Both the position numbers and the translations under genes were made by a program. Shown here piece by piece: positions 42,101 to 49,864 of a stretch of 64,000 nt of DNA. The notes under the pieces are model-generated. The model saw nothing but the letters and a program-made list of their open reading frames with translations, searched no databases and was not told the origin of the DNA. Position 1 is the stretch's first letter. Each line of letters begins with the position of its first letter. Source of the DNA: an uncultured Nitrospirales bacterium (GTDB taxonomy: Bacteria; Nitrospirota; Nitrospiria; Nitrospirales; UBA8639); the NCBI GenBank assembly GCA_958295805.1, contig OY282373.1, positions 963,001 to 1,027,000 of the forward strand, read 5' to 3'.

Positions 42101-44504
42101 CCGTGCGATGCGTCGCCTCGGCCCCCAAGGCAAACCGCGTACTCGCCCGCGGCACGGTCTCGTCCGCCGGGGTAATCGCCACCGTAAGGGCCCCATCCAA
42201 GTCGGCCGGCGGGGTCACCGTCACCGCCGGGGGCTCGCCCGTACTCGTCACCCTCACCGTGTACCCGTTGATCGTGGTGTCCGGGCCCGGCCCCAGCATG
42301 GGTGGCTCCTCGTCCTTCACGGTCACGATCACGGTCACGGCAGACAGCGACATATAACTGGTATCGAGACTGCTGACCGTGTGCGTCAGCCTGACCTCCT
42401 CGTTCCGGTAGTCGCCCACGTCCACGACCGCGGTCACCGTCACCGGCTGCGCCGTGGCCCAGTCGGTCGTCGTGAACGTCAGGGTGGTCGGGGCGACCAT
42501 CACCGCGCCGGAGTCAGAGTTCGCCACCGTCACCGTCACATCCGCCGTCGGCTGCGACTCCAGCTTCACCGTGTATGTCTTCATGTGCGTCGTCGGGTCC
42601 GTCGTCGTCTCCTCCAGCGCCAACTCGGTCGGGGCAATCTCCAGCCCCAAGGTGTCGTCGTCGCTGACGGTCAGCGTCACGCTCGACGGGGCCGCCACGT
42701 TGTTGCCGCCCGTGGCCGTGGCCGAGATCGTCACCGCCTTGTCCGCCGCGTCCACGGCGTTGTCCACCGCCGTGACTGTCACCAGCCCCGTGCTCGTCGT
42801 CTGCTCCGCCGCAATGGTCAGCGTCGTCCCGCTCCGCGTGAAGTCGCCCGCCACCGCCGGGGCCACCGGTGTCGTCGCCACCGTCAGCGTCACCGCTTGG
42901 CTCGATTTGCCCGACAGCGTCGCCGTCACTGTCGCCACGCCGCCGGCCTCCGTGATCGTCGCCGGCGTCACGGCCAGTGTCACCGTCGGTTGCGCGTCGT
43001 CGTCCGTCGTCGTCACCGACACGGTCTCGCTACGGCCGTGGTAGTTGAGATCCCCGCTGGACGCGTCAAGCATGACGGTATAGGTCTGGTCCCCGTCGTC
43101 CACGTCGTCGTCCACTCCCGTCACCACCACCGACTGGGCCGTGTTCCAGGTCGCCATGGTGAACACCAGCACAGGCGGCGCCACCGTGCCCTCACTGGGA
43201 TTCTGGCTCGTCACCGTCACCGTCACGGCCGCCGCCGGTTGCGTCAGCAGGGCCACCGGGAAGGTTGACGTCCCGCCCGCTTCCCTGGCTTGCCCCGTCA
43301 CCGAGCCCACATCCAGGCCGTACTCGTTGTCCGCGTTGACCGCGTAGACCGTGATGGCGGAAAAGGCGTTGTAGATGGGGTCCGCCGTGCTCACCGTCAG
43401 GGTGACGGTGTAGTCTTGGTTGCCGTCGGCCACGGCCGGGGAATCGTTCACGCCGGTCAGCGTCACCGGCTGCGCCGTGTTCCACGTCGTTGCCGTGAAG
43501 GTCAGGGCCGCCGGCAATGCCGTGCCTTCCGCCGTGTCCGAACTCACCACGCCGAGCACCACGTCCCCCGTCGGCTCGCTCGCCAGCGTCACCGTGAAGG
43601 TGGCCGTGTCGCCCGACTCCGTTGTCCGCAATCGGGAGGTTGTCGTCGTCGCCGGGGACGTCGCGATCCCCGCGTCGTCGTCGTCGGTGATGGTCAGCGT
43701 TACGTCGGGCGGCGCGTTGGTCACGCTGTCGGAGGCGGTTCCCGAAACGGTCACCGCCTTGTCCGCCGCATCGATCGCGTTGTCCACCGCGGTGAGCGTC
43801 ACCGTCCCTGTGCTCGTCGTGGCGTTCGCCGCGAAGGTCAGCGTCATCGCGCTCGACGGCGTGAAGTCGGCCGACACCGCCGGGGCCACCGCCGAAGCCG
43901 ACACTGTGATCGTCACCGCGTCGGACCACTGCCGGTCGAGCGTCGCCGTCACCGTCGAAACCCCGCCAGCCTCCGAGATCGAGGCGGGCATGAGGACCAG
44001 CGCCGCACTCGGAGGCGCTACAAGAGGAACCCACTCGGTCATGCCAACGTTCCCCCCGGCAGGGCTGTTGTAGTTTTGCCACCTAAGTCTGATGACGACC
44101 CCGCCGTTGTCGATCATGGCTTGGGTCGGAACGAAATTCGTCACCGTCAAAGGGAGGTTCCGGAAACTAGGTACACTCGCTCCATAGCCCCTGAGTGACT
44201 GACACGAGGTAGATGGGAGCGGCGGATCCACCTTCGTCCAGGGACAAGCGTCAATCGCAACGCTATCCCAGACCATACTTCCTCCGGTGATTATGACTGA
44301 CTGCTGAAGCATCAGCTTGCCTATGAGGCTCGTCGTGGTCACATCATGAGTCCAGGCACCGCCCGGCGTCCATCTAGCTGGGTCCGGCGTCGTCTGAGCG
44401 AACGCCCGCGGCGCGAGCGCCGCGACGCCTGCGACCATCACCAGGATCAGCAGCACCGCCCGCCGCCGGAAGACCTCGGCCCGACCCGCGGTCATCGCAG
44501 CCAT
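39138..44504 (-). CDS. Giant autotransporter-like surface protein with Calx-beta-type repeats
   Basis: The 1788-residue frame starts with a signal peptide (RRRAVLLILVMVAGVAALAP, then RAFAQ). Residues about 165-760 are repeats of the kind PASISEAGGVSTVTATLDRQ...TVTLTAVDNAIDAADKAVTVSG...TLTITDDDDAG, similar to Calx-beta modules. Two or three larger units follow with GLEICLPVRN, FSPFAVGYLD and He_PIG/cadherin-like TYTLTATDVDGDTGSLTFTIEV. Residues about 1395-1788 look like an outer-membrane beta-barrel ending in an aromatic residue (GSQW). Two palindromic repeat copies are translated in frame as PSPLAGEGQGEGE-like segments. Such proteins are usually adhesins. Directly before the ATG lies a G19 tract (minus strand), and a better-equipped ATG is at 44598, one base out of frame. 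Confidence 0.85.
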   Translation of the reverse strand: MAAMTAGRAEVFRRRAVLLILVMVAGVAALAPRAFAQTTPDPARWTPGGAWTHDVTTTSLIGKLMLQQSVIITGGSMVWDSVAIDACPWTKVDPPLPSTSCQSLRGYGASVPSFRNLPLTVTNFVPTQAMIDNGGVVIRLRWQNYNSPAGGNVGMTEWVPLVAPPSAALVLMPASISEAGGVSTVTATLDRQWSDAVTITVSASAVAPAVSADFTPSSAMTLTFAANATTSTGTVTLTAVDNAIDAADKAVTVSGTASDSVTNAPPDVTLTITDDDDAGIATSPATTTTSRLRTTESGDTATFTVTLASEPTGDVVLGVVSSDTAEGTALPAALTFTATTWNTAQPVTLTGVNDSPAVADGNQDYTVTLTVSTADPIYNAFSAITVYAVNADNEYGLDVGSVTGQAREAGGTSTFPVALLTQPAAAVTVTVTSQNPSEGTVAPPVLVFTMATWNTAQSVVVTGVDDDVDDGDQTYTVMLDASSGDLNYHGRSETVSVTTTDDDAQPTVTLAVTPATITEAGGVATVTATLSGKSSQAVTLTVATTPVAPAVAGDFTRSGTTLTIAAEQTTSTGLVTVTAVDNAVDAADKAVTISATATGGNNVAAPSSVTLTVSDDDTLGLEIAPTELALEETTTDPTTHMKTYTVKLESQPTADVTVTVANSDSGAVMVAPTTLTFTTTDWATAQPVTVTAVVDVGDYRNEEVRLTHTVSSLDTSYMSLSAVTVIVTVKDEEPPMLGPGPDTTINGYTVRVTSTGEPPAVTVTPPADLDGALTVAITPADETVPRASTRFALGAEATHRTVVDIAVSGAGLDTVRIAGLEICLPVRNELREEAQELGRELKILHYQNGKWTEVENLAYRNGRLCATVTAFSPFAVGYLDMTPEFAENARRERVYYTGTDVRDNLPAVVSGDSPISYTLTPATLPVGLTPTLPGDKLGSEHDGSITGTPTTRTAPQTYTLTATDVDGDTGSLTFTIEVSPFTLQDDVPPSTRTVNGFLVTTVTKRDTPAAVTVSETPALAATLDGPYEEMIRPVAVTVPRESTRFTLDEETVVDILVSGEGRDAVQTAGLEICLPVRDAFRAEAENIEGGKRELRFLHYQTGAWTEVVEDLDDQGVLLCATVKAFAPFAVGYRDEKPKFPEAMKSLPSYFTGKEVNETLPFAGGDTPVTYELTPNLSAAGFGLKYDKPKAGAEHGGTITGTPTTPKAQQTYTLTATDGDGDMDSMILTIEVKPGIQSRDLGLVLAGVGRTLASDAVEILGGRFGSAPASRLQVTLGGQVLRLTNPQSPSPSSPPSPLAGEGQGEGEVLQGEGSMLQGETRAVPVGSSPWQQATGLALSVARALGVNLDTSPSPLAGEGRGEGGILQNETNLPGRLPTDLRRTTTSSPFRLQSVSGKDLLARSAFELPLTRTGDAGVPAWTLWGRGSAAGFSGQPEAGFTMDGTLYSGYVGVDYRPQATMLLGLALAHSTGDVSYERTGATKAGADVELTSVLPYAHWQPRPGLGVWGLAGVGWGEMDLKLVGDPQMYTTGLTSWLGAVGGRQALTTWQGIDLAAKTDAFLTTVRSAGKTNLPAARGHAQRVRLLVEGRTAVEVSSVSRLEPRLELGGRWDNGTAEQGLGAELGGGVAYTRTDWGLSVDAQGRYLLLHEDGAFEDWGASMSVRLDPGVAGEGAYLTVAPVWGQASSGVDQLWSPATALSQTSGTSRPATGWQPHRLEVDLGYGLALADGRGLVTPYGGLALAGPGSSRYRLGSRLALSSSLDVTLEGERAEQPGQKTAHGVSVRLGSQW
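40415..40457. repeat. Palindromic repeat copy inside the autotransporter gene (1)
   Basis: CCCCTCACCCCGGCCCTCTC...GGGGAGAGGGGG, the same family as the intergenic arrays, translated in frame (NLDTSPSPLAGEGRGEGGIL). Confidence 0.88.
40587..40627. repeat. Palindromic repeat copy inside the autotransporter gene (2)
   Basis: CCCCTCACCCTGGCCCTCTC...GGGGAGAGGG, translated in frame as PSPLAGEGQGEGEVLQ. It lies about 130 bp from copy 1; the two may have come from one duplicated insertion. Confidence 0.88.
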
Positions 44505-44505
44505 A

Positions 44506-44524
44506 CCCCCCCCCCCCCCCCCCC
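44506..44524 (-). promoter_or_regulatory. G19 homopolymer at the autotransporter start: putative phase-variation switch
   Basis: Nineteen consecutive C on the plus strand (G on the coding strand) lie one base before the ATG at 44504. From the upstream ATG at 44598 the present length leads out of frame; 18 or 21 G would join it to the signal peptide. Slipped-strand mispairing at such tracts is a known on/off mechanism for surface proteins in other bacteria. The exact count in this assembly is uncertain. Confidence 0.7.
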
Positions 44525-44595
44525 ACCCCCACAGGATCGGGTAAGGGAAGTGGTGAACGGGAGATGCGCGTATCAGTCTGAGTGTCCACGGTAGA

Positions 44596-44611
44596 CATCG
44601 GATGTTCTCCT
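44596..44611 (-). promoter_or_regulatory. Upstream ATG and ribosome binding site before the poly-G tract
   Basis: On the minus strand AAGGAGAACATCCG-ATG (ATG at 44598-44596) would start a leader MSTVDTQTDTRISRSPLPLP that runs through DPVGV into the poly-glycine tract. This signal is much better than anything next to the ATG at 44504. Confidence 0.6.
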
Positions 44612-44663
44612 TCTGCGTTGTTCAGTCGTTGGAGTCGGTCTTTTGGGTGCTGCGTGGGGAGAC

Positions 44664-44692
44664 ATATTAGGCTAAACCTCAACATAATTCAA
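44664..44692 (-). promoter_or_regulatory. Candidate promoter for the autotransporter gene
   Basis: On the minus strand TTGAAT (44692-44687) and TAATAT (44669-44664) are spaced by 17 bases in an AT-rich patch about 65 bases before the ATG at 44598. Confidence 0.45.
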
Positions 44693-44730
44693 GATAGTTG
44701 ATTTTTTCTCAACAGTGGTTGAGTTTCCTA

Positions 44731-45030
44731 GATTCCCGCGGGTGCGGGAATGACCCTAGCTCCCTCTCCCCTTGAGGGAGAGGGTCGGGGTGAGGGGGGA
44801 GGGCGCATGAGATGCGCCGCTACCGGGATTGCCGTGCATGGGCATGACGGTGGGAGTTTGCTCCCTCTCCCCTTCCGGGAGAGGGCTGGGGTGAGGGGGG
44901 GACGGCGCATGAGATGCGCCGCTACCGGGGTTCCCGTGCATGGGCATGACGGTGGGAGCGTGCTCCCTCTCCCCTTGCGGGAGAGGGTCGGGGTGAGGGG
45001 TCCCTCCTCCTGGATGTTCCACCTACCGCT
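44731..45030. repeat. Modular palindromic repeat array, right of the autotransporter gene
   Basis: It begins with an ATTCCCGC-type palindrome (44731-44754). Then follow three CCCTCTCCCC palindromes (near 44762, 44864, 44966), two GGCGCATGAGATGCGCC-type hairpins (near 44805 and 44903) and the GGATGTTCCACCTACC spacer, in the same order and orientation as the left array at 38.57-38.70 kb. Confidence 0.88.
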
Positions 45031-45300
45031 GGCACCTTGAATGTGTCGGACAGGCGATTCATTATGGGAGCATGACGGGCAAAAAGTCAGGGTGCATTCT
45101 GATTCAACGTTCTGATATTTCAGAGGAGACGTTTCAGCGTGCCGTCAGGAAAGCTCACAGTGCCGTGATTTTTTGTGGAATTTCTTTGCGGTGTATGAAT
45201 CATGAGGGCGCGATTGTTTCATGTCCTTTGCTTCCGTCACGATGAGTGGCGACTTAAGTGAGAAGCGGTCGTGCAACCTTCCAGGGAAAGGAGTCGGTCC
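45031..45300. other. Intergenic region before the redoxin gene
   Basis: About 270 bases with no credible gene or repeat; more AT-rich toward 45150-45250, which probably holds the promoter of the next gene, but no clear -35/-10 pair stands out. Confidence 0.4.
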
Positions 45301-45861
45301 ATGGCGTTGACCCATTCAACTATGCTGGCACTGGGAACATCCGTTCCCGGTTTTCAATTACCGGACGTGGTGTCCGGCAAGATGATAGACCCCGGACAAT
45401 TCTCTGATCGAAAGGGATTGTTGGTCATGTTTATCTGTCGGCATTGTCCCTATGTCGTCCACGTTCAGAATGAACTGGCCCGTTTGGGAAACGATTGTGC
45501 CGAAAAGTCGCTCGGCGTTATCGCGATCAGCAGCAACGACGCGGCCAACTACCCGGATGATGCTCCGGAGCAATTGAACGCCATGGCGCGGAAACTGGGG
45601 TTCACGTTTCCCTATTGCTACGACGAAAGCCAGGACGTGGCCAGGGCCTTTACCGCGGCGTGTACCCCTGATTTCTTTTTGTTCGACGAGGCTCAGAGGT
45701 TAGTCTATCGAGGGCAGTTGGATGACAGCCGTCCTGGAAACGGCAAGCCCGTGACGGGAAAAGATTTACGCGCGGCGATTGACGCAATGCTGGCAGGGCA
45801 ATCCGTGAGTCAGGACCAACGCCCCAGTGCCGGCTGCAACATTAAATGGAAGCCCGGGTGA
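45301..45861 (+). CDS. Thioredoxin-fold peroxiredoxin-like (redoxin) protein
   Basis: The 186-residue protein belongs to the AhpC/TSA-redoxin group found as single-domain cytosolic proteins. It has the active-site motif FICRHCPYVVHVQNELARLG (Cys-x-x-Cys, the family's usual FxCNHCPYV), ending in AACTPDFFLFDEAQRLVYRG with the cis-Pro region and a final AGCNIKWKPG containing another Cys. It probably acts as a thiol-dependent reductase or peroxidase. ATG 45301 is preferred because AAAGGAG lies seven bases before it. It converges on the merA-like gene. Confidence 0.9.
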   Translation: MALTHSTMLALGTSVPGFQLPDVVSGKMIDPGQFSDRKGLLVMFICRHCPYVVHVQNELARLGNDCAEKSLGVIAISSNDAANYPDDAPEQLNAMARKLGFTFPYCYDESQDVARAFTAACTPDFFLFDEAQRLVYRGQLDDSRPGNGKPVTGKDLRAAIDAMLAGQSVSQDQRPSAGCNIKWKPG

Positions 45862-45897
45862 ATCTCGAACGCCGCGTTGCACGAACGTCCGCACCGG

Positions 45898-47451
45898 TTA
45901 TCGCATCCAGGTAAACAATCTGCTCAGCAGGCGTTTCTTGCTCTCGGTGAACGTGGTCTTTCTCCAGGCATTGGCGACCTTTTTTATGACTTCGGCTTGG
46001 GTGGGGTAGGGATGGATCGTGCCGGTGATCGTACTCAAGCCGAGTCTGCCCTTCATGGCGAGCGCAAATTCCCCGATCATGTCTCCGGCGTGGCCGGCAA
46101 CGATGGTGGCGCCCAGAATGGCATCGGTTCCTTTTTTCACGTGGACGCGGGCAAACCCGGCGTCTTCCCCGTCAAGAATGGCTCGATCCACTTCGTCGAG
46201 TGGAAAGGTAAACGTCTCAACCTCCATGCCCTTGTTTTTCGCGTCCGCTTCCGACAGCCCGACGTGCGCCAATTCCGGCTCCGTAAAGGTGGTCCAGGGA
46301 ATAATGAGCGAATCCGTGCTCGCGTACCCGAGTCCGAAAGGATGAGGGAATAAAGCATTCTGGATGACGATCTGGGCCATCGCGTCGGCCGTGTGCGTAA
46401 ATTTGAACGAAGAACACACGTCGCCGGCCGCGTACACGTGCGTATTGGTCGTTTGCAGTCGAGCATTCACCTTCACGCCGACCCTTGCATCATACTCGAC
46501 CCCGACCGTTTCAAGCCCCAGCTCTTCCACGTTGGGTGCTCGCCCGATCCCGATGAGAATCTCATCAACGACGAGTTCGTCGTCCTTCCCGCTCACGGCG
46601 TAATGCACGACTTTTTCCCGGCCGCGTAATTCCACGCGGGTGACGTTGGCGTGAAAGACAAAACTCACGCCGTCGTTGCCCATTTGCGTCTGAACGATTT
46701 CGGCGGCATCGGCGTCTTCCCGAGGCAGGACGTGGCCGGTTCGTTCGAACACACACACCCGACTGCCGAATCTGGCGAACGTTTGAGCCATTTCGCACCC
46801 GATCGGGCCGGCGCCGATGATCGCGAGGCGCGGGGGAAGTCGGGTCAACGAGAACAGGGTTTCATTCGTGAGATAGCCGGTTTCCGTCAGTCCTTGAATC
46901 GGTGGGGCGGCGGCCCGGGCACCGGTACAGACTACGGCTTTCGCAAACGCCAGCGTCGCGTCATCCACTTGGACGGTGTGGGCTCCGGAAAACCGGCCCT
47001 CACCGATGAACACGTCAACGCCTAAGCGTTGGTAGCGATGGGCAGAATCCATGCGGCTGATGCGGGCTCGAAGTTTGCGCATTCTCGCCATTGCCGCCCC
47101 GAAATCGGTCTGGATGCCGTCCGGGACGGTCAGCCCGAATTCCTGAGCCTTTTTCACGTCGGCCCACGCGCGAGACGCGCGAATGATGCCTTTGGAGGGC
47201 ACGCACCCGACGTTCAAACAATCCCCGCCCATCAAATGCCGTTCAATCAACGCCACCTTGGCCCCCAAGGCGGCTGAGACCGCGGCCGTAATCAGTCCGG
47301 CGGTGCCTGCTCCAATGACCACCAGATTGTATCGGCCGGTGGGCGTCGGGTTGATCCAGTCCGGCGGATGGACGTTATTCACCAGTTGCTGGTTGAATTC
47401 ATCCATCGGGTCAACGACGACGGGTTTACGTTGGAGACGTTCAGTCTGCAT
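45898..47451 (-). CDS. FAD-dependent pyridine nucleotide-disulfide oxidoreductase (mercuric reductase-like)
   Basis: The 517-residue flavoprotein has the FAD motif NLVVIGAGTAGLITAAVSAALG, the redox-active disulfide GGDCLNVGCVPSKG, a second dinucleotide motif RLAIIGAGPIGCEMAQTF, the FAD-ribityl segment YAAGDVCSSFKFTH and the C-terminal IHPYPTQAEVIKK. The vicinal C-terminal Cys pair of true mercuric reductase is absent, so Hg(II) reduction is unlikely; the electron acceptor is unknown. The ATG at 47451 has GGGAGGG upstream and gives a normal N-terminus. It is the last of three genes in an operon with TVP38 and another such enzyme. Confidence 0.9.
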   Translation of the reverse strand: MQTERLQRKPVVVDPMDEFNQQLVNNVHPPDWINPTPTGRYNLVVIGAGTAGLITAAVSAALGAKVALIERHLMGGDCLNVGCVPSKGIIRASRAWADVKKAQEFGLTVPDGIQTDFGAAMARMRKLRARISRMDSAHRYQRLGVDVFIGEGRFSGAHTVQVDDATLAFAKAVVCTGARAAAPPIQGLTETGYLTNETLFSLTRLPPRLAIIGAGPIGCEMAQTFARFGSRVCVFERTGHVLPREDADAAEIVQTQMGNDGVSFVFHANVTRVELRGREKVVHYAVSGKDDELVVDEILIGIGRAPNVEELGLETVGVEYDARVGVKVNARLQTTNTHVYAAGDVCSSFKFTHTADAMAQIVIQNALFPHPFGLGYASTDSLIIPWTTFTEPELAHVGLSEADAKNKGMEVETFTFPLDEVDRAILDGEDAGFARVHVKKGTDAILGATIVAGHAGDMIGEFALAMKGRLGLSTITGTIHPYPTQAEVIKKVANAWRKTTFTESKKRLLSRLFTWMR

Positions 47452-47533
47452 GATGGGTCCCTCCCTTCGGGACAATGGTTCAGAGCCTCCCCCGGTCATG
47501 CGTGGGAGATTTGATTGGCGTTGCGCGCGTCTG

Positions 47534-48244
47534 TCACGACGCGTTCTTTTTCGCAAACTTGCGATAGGCAATCGGCATCAGAGCCAGCAGGCCCAGGAGC
47601 GTAAACGCCGTCAGCACGGGCGGCGAAGCAATTTCCGTCAACGAGTTGATTGAGCCCAGTTGTTGGCCGGCGAACGTGTAGACAAAGCTGCCGGGGATAA
47701 TGCCGAGGGACGTCGCGCCTATAAAGGTGCCCGGACTGACCCGGGTTAACCCGGACACGAGATTGACCAGAAAGAAAGGAAACGCGGGGATCAACCGTAA
47801 GGTCAGAAGGTAGCTGAACGCGTTCTGTGCAAATCCGGCCTGAATCGTTTCAAGGCGGTCCCCGAATTTCTTTTCAACCCAATCGCGCAGGACGTATCGT
47901 GCCGCGAGAAAAGCCAAGGTCGCACCGGTGGTGGCCCCGACGTTGACGAAGAGGGTGCCCATGACGCTGCCGAACAAAAAACCGCCGGTGAGAGTCATAA
48001 TGGTTGCCCCTGGCAACGAAAATCCCGTTTGCGCAATGTAGACGAGAATAAAAATAGCGGCAGCGGCAACGCCGTTCTCGTTGGTATAAGCCCGTAAGCT
48101 GTCCCTGTTGGCTTTCAGGGTTTCAAGAGAAAAGTAGTGTCCAAGATCAAAATAGAAAAACGCCCCGATCCCGATTCCCAGGATCACAAGAATGACAATT
48201 CTCACGAGAGGCGGGGAGGATTGAGGAGAAGTCGAATCGCTCAT
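47534..48244 (-). CDS. TVP38/TMEM64 (DedA-like) membrane protein
   Basis: The 236-residue inner-membrane protein has five or six hydrophobic segments and the family's core: AQTGFSLPGATIMTLTGGFLFG, VNVGATTGATLAFLAARYVLRDW, and FLVNLVSGLTRVSPGTFIGATSLGIIPGSFVYTFAGQQL, which contains the conserved re-entrant-loop residues. Related proteins act as lipid scramblases or in membrane homeostasis. The start overlaps the stop of the upstream oxidoreductase by four bases, and the mercuric reductase-like gene follows after 82 bases, so redox enzyme and membrane protein are co-expressed. Confidence 0.9.
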   Translation of the reverse strand: MSDSTSPQSSPPLVRIVILVILGIGIGAFFYFDLGHYFSLETLKANRDSLRAYTNENGVAAAAIFILVYIAQTGFSLPGATIMTLTGGFLFGSVMGTLFVNVGATTGATLAFLAARYVLRDWVEKKFGDRLETIQAGFAQNAFSYLLTLRLIPAFPFFLVNLVSGLTRVSPGTFIGATSLGIIPGSFVYTFAGQQLGSINSLTEIASPPVLTAFTLLGLLALMPIAYRKFAKKNAS

Positions 48245-49707
48245 TGAGGACTCCGTTGTTTCTGTGTGTATGGGTGAACGGACTCACGTGGCACGGTCGT
48301 GATTGGTTGAACGGTCGCATTGACAAGACGTGACGACGTAGTCCTGCCGGCCAATTCCTCGGCGGGATACGTGATGATTTCTGACAGGGTGGGGTGATAG
48401 TGGGGCATCCGAACAAGATCATGGACGGTTCCGTGATAGTACATCACCGCAATCAACTCGTGAATCAATTCCGCGGCTTCAGGGCCGACGACGTGGGCGC
48501 CTAGAATCTTACCGTCTTCAGGCGACGCGAGGAGTTTGACGTGGCCGTGGGTCTCGCCCATGGTCATGGATTTTCCATGGTCGTCGAACGGATATGAGGC
48601 ACGATGATAGGGAATCCCTCGGTCGAGACATTCTTTTTCACTCAACCCGACGCTGGCGATTTGCGGGTCCGTAAACACGACTTGCGTTTTGAGACGATCA
48701 TCATAGCGGCGCGAGGCTGCCCGCGGACGGCAAGCGTTCCATCCCGCAATTTCGCCCTGCTGAATTGCGATGTGTACGATTTCGTGGAGCCCGTTGACGT
48801 CGCCCACGGCATAGACGTGGGGCTGGCTGGTTCGCATGGCGTCATCAACCACCACGTTGCCCTGCTGAACCTCCACCTGAGCCGCTTCTAAATTCAATCC
48901 GTCGATATTGGGCCGTCGTCCGAGTGCCAGGAGAATCATCTCCGCGGAAACGTCTTTCTCCTCTCCTTCATGGGTGAAATGAGCGATTTTTTGTGCGCCG
49001 TTCAGGGCAAACCGATGCAATCGGGTATTGGTTAACACCGTCATGCCTTCTTCGCGGAATCGCGCCTCTACCGGTCGAGCCAAGTCTTCATCACCTTGTG
49101 ACATGACGTGCGCGCTCCGTTGCATCAAGGTGACTTGGGTGCCGAGACGATGGAAGAATTGCGCCAATTCCAAAGCTACGGCCCCCCCTCCCAGCACGAG
49201 CATGGATTGCGGGAGGTCGCGGAGTTCCAGTGCGTCGTCGCTGGTGAGGTAGCCCACCTCTTCGAGTCCGGGGACCGGCGGACGAGACACGATCGAGCCC
49301 GTGGCAATAATAAACGCCTTCGCGGTCAACGCGTGAGCACCAGCCTGGACTTCGTATGGAGAGCGGAACGCGGCACGCTCCTCGTACAATGTAAAACGGG
49401 CGTCGTGCAGCGCACGAATGCGGTCATCGGCAAACTCCCTGATGAGGCGAGCCTTGCGATCGATAATCGCGGAGAGATCGGCTTGTGCGGAAACCGGGTG
49501 CAACCCGAATTCTTCCGCGCGTTTCATGAGCGACATCACGTCGGAAGACCGCAAAATCGTCTTCGTCGGCATACAGCCGCGCAAGATGCACAGACCGCCT
49601 AACGGGCCATGGTCAATGATGCCGACGTTTGCCCCTTCCGCGCGTGCCGTGCGGGCCGCGGCGTAGCCGGCTGAGCCGCCCCCGATGATGACAACGTCAT
49701 GTGTCAT
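48241..49707 (-). CDS. FAD-dependent disulfide oxidoreductase (dihydrolipoyl dehydrogenase-like)
   Basis: The 488-residue flavoprotein starts VVIIGGGSAGYAAARTARAEG and has the active-site disulfide in GGLCILRGCMPTK, a second nucleotide motif SMLVLGGGAVALELAQFF, YAVGDVNGLHEIVH and a C-terminal dimer interface with MYYHGTVHDLVRMPHYHPTLSE that provides the His-Glu catalytic pair. It resembles dihydrolipoyl dehydrogenase and mercuric reductase, but the CxxxxC surroundings (CILRGC) are those of a distinct subgroup. It may start at 49707 (chosen, with the FAD motif directly after) or ten codons earlier. It is the first gene of the three-gene operon. Confidence 0.88.
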   Translation of the reverse strand: MTHDVVIIGGGSAGYAAARTARAEGANVGIIDHGPLGGLCILRGCMPTKTILRSSDVMSLMKRAEEFGLHPVSAQADLSAIIDRKARLIREFADDRIRALHDARFTLYEERAAFRSPYEVQAGAHALTAKAFIIATGSIVSRPPVPGLEEVGYLTSDDALELRDLPQSMLVLGGGAVALELAQFFHRLGTQVTLMQRSAHVMSQGDEDLARPVEARFREEGMTVLTNTRLHRFALNGAQKIAHFTHEGEEKDVSAEMILLALGRRPNIDGLNLEAAQVEVQQGNVVVDDAMRTSQPHVYAVGDVNGLHEIVHIAIQQGEIAGWNACRPRAASRRYDDRLKTQVVFTDPQIASVGLSEKECLDRGIPYHRASYPFDDHGKSMTMGETHGHVKLLASPEDGKILGAHVVGPEAAELIHELIAVMYYHGTVHDLVRMPHYHPTLSEIITYPAEELAGRTTSSRLVNATVQPITTVPRESVHPYTQKQRSPQ

Positions 49708-49864
49708 GTGCTGACAAGCCGTGATGGATCGAATCAATCAGACGCCATGGTAGCGGAATTGTCTTTCGTCTACAATCATGACAGGATGAACGTGCGCGGT
49801 GAACGACGACGCCGGACTGAGCGAACCGGAAAATAAAGAACACGTGAGGCGTGGAGGAAAAGCA

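Noticed and set aside
42108-43268. Long plus-strand frame of 386 codons rich in Arg and His opposite the autotransporter gene
   Set aside because: Its composition is that of an antisense shadow of a GC-rich repeat-containing gene; no start signal and no family resemblance.
45898-47451. A true mercuric reductase and a mercury-resistance operon
   Set aside because: The C-terminal vicinal Cys pair and the N-terminal metal-binding domain are missing, and there are no merR, merT or merP genes.
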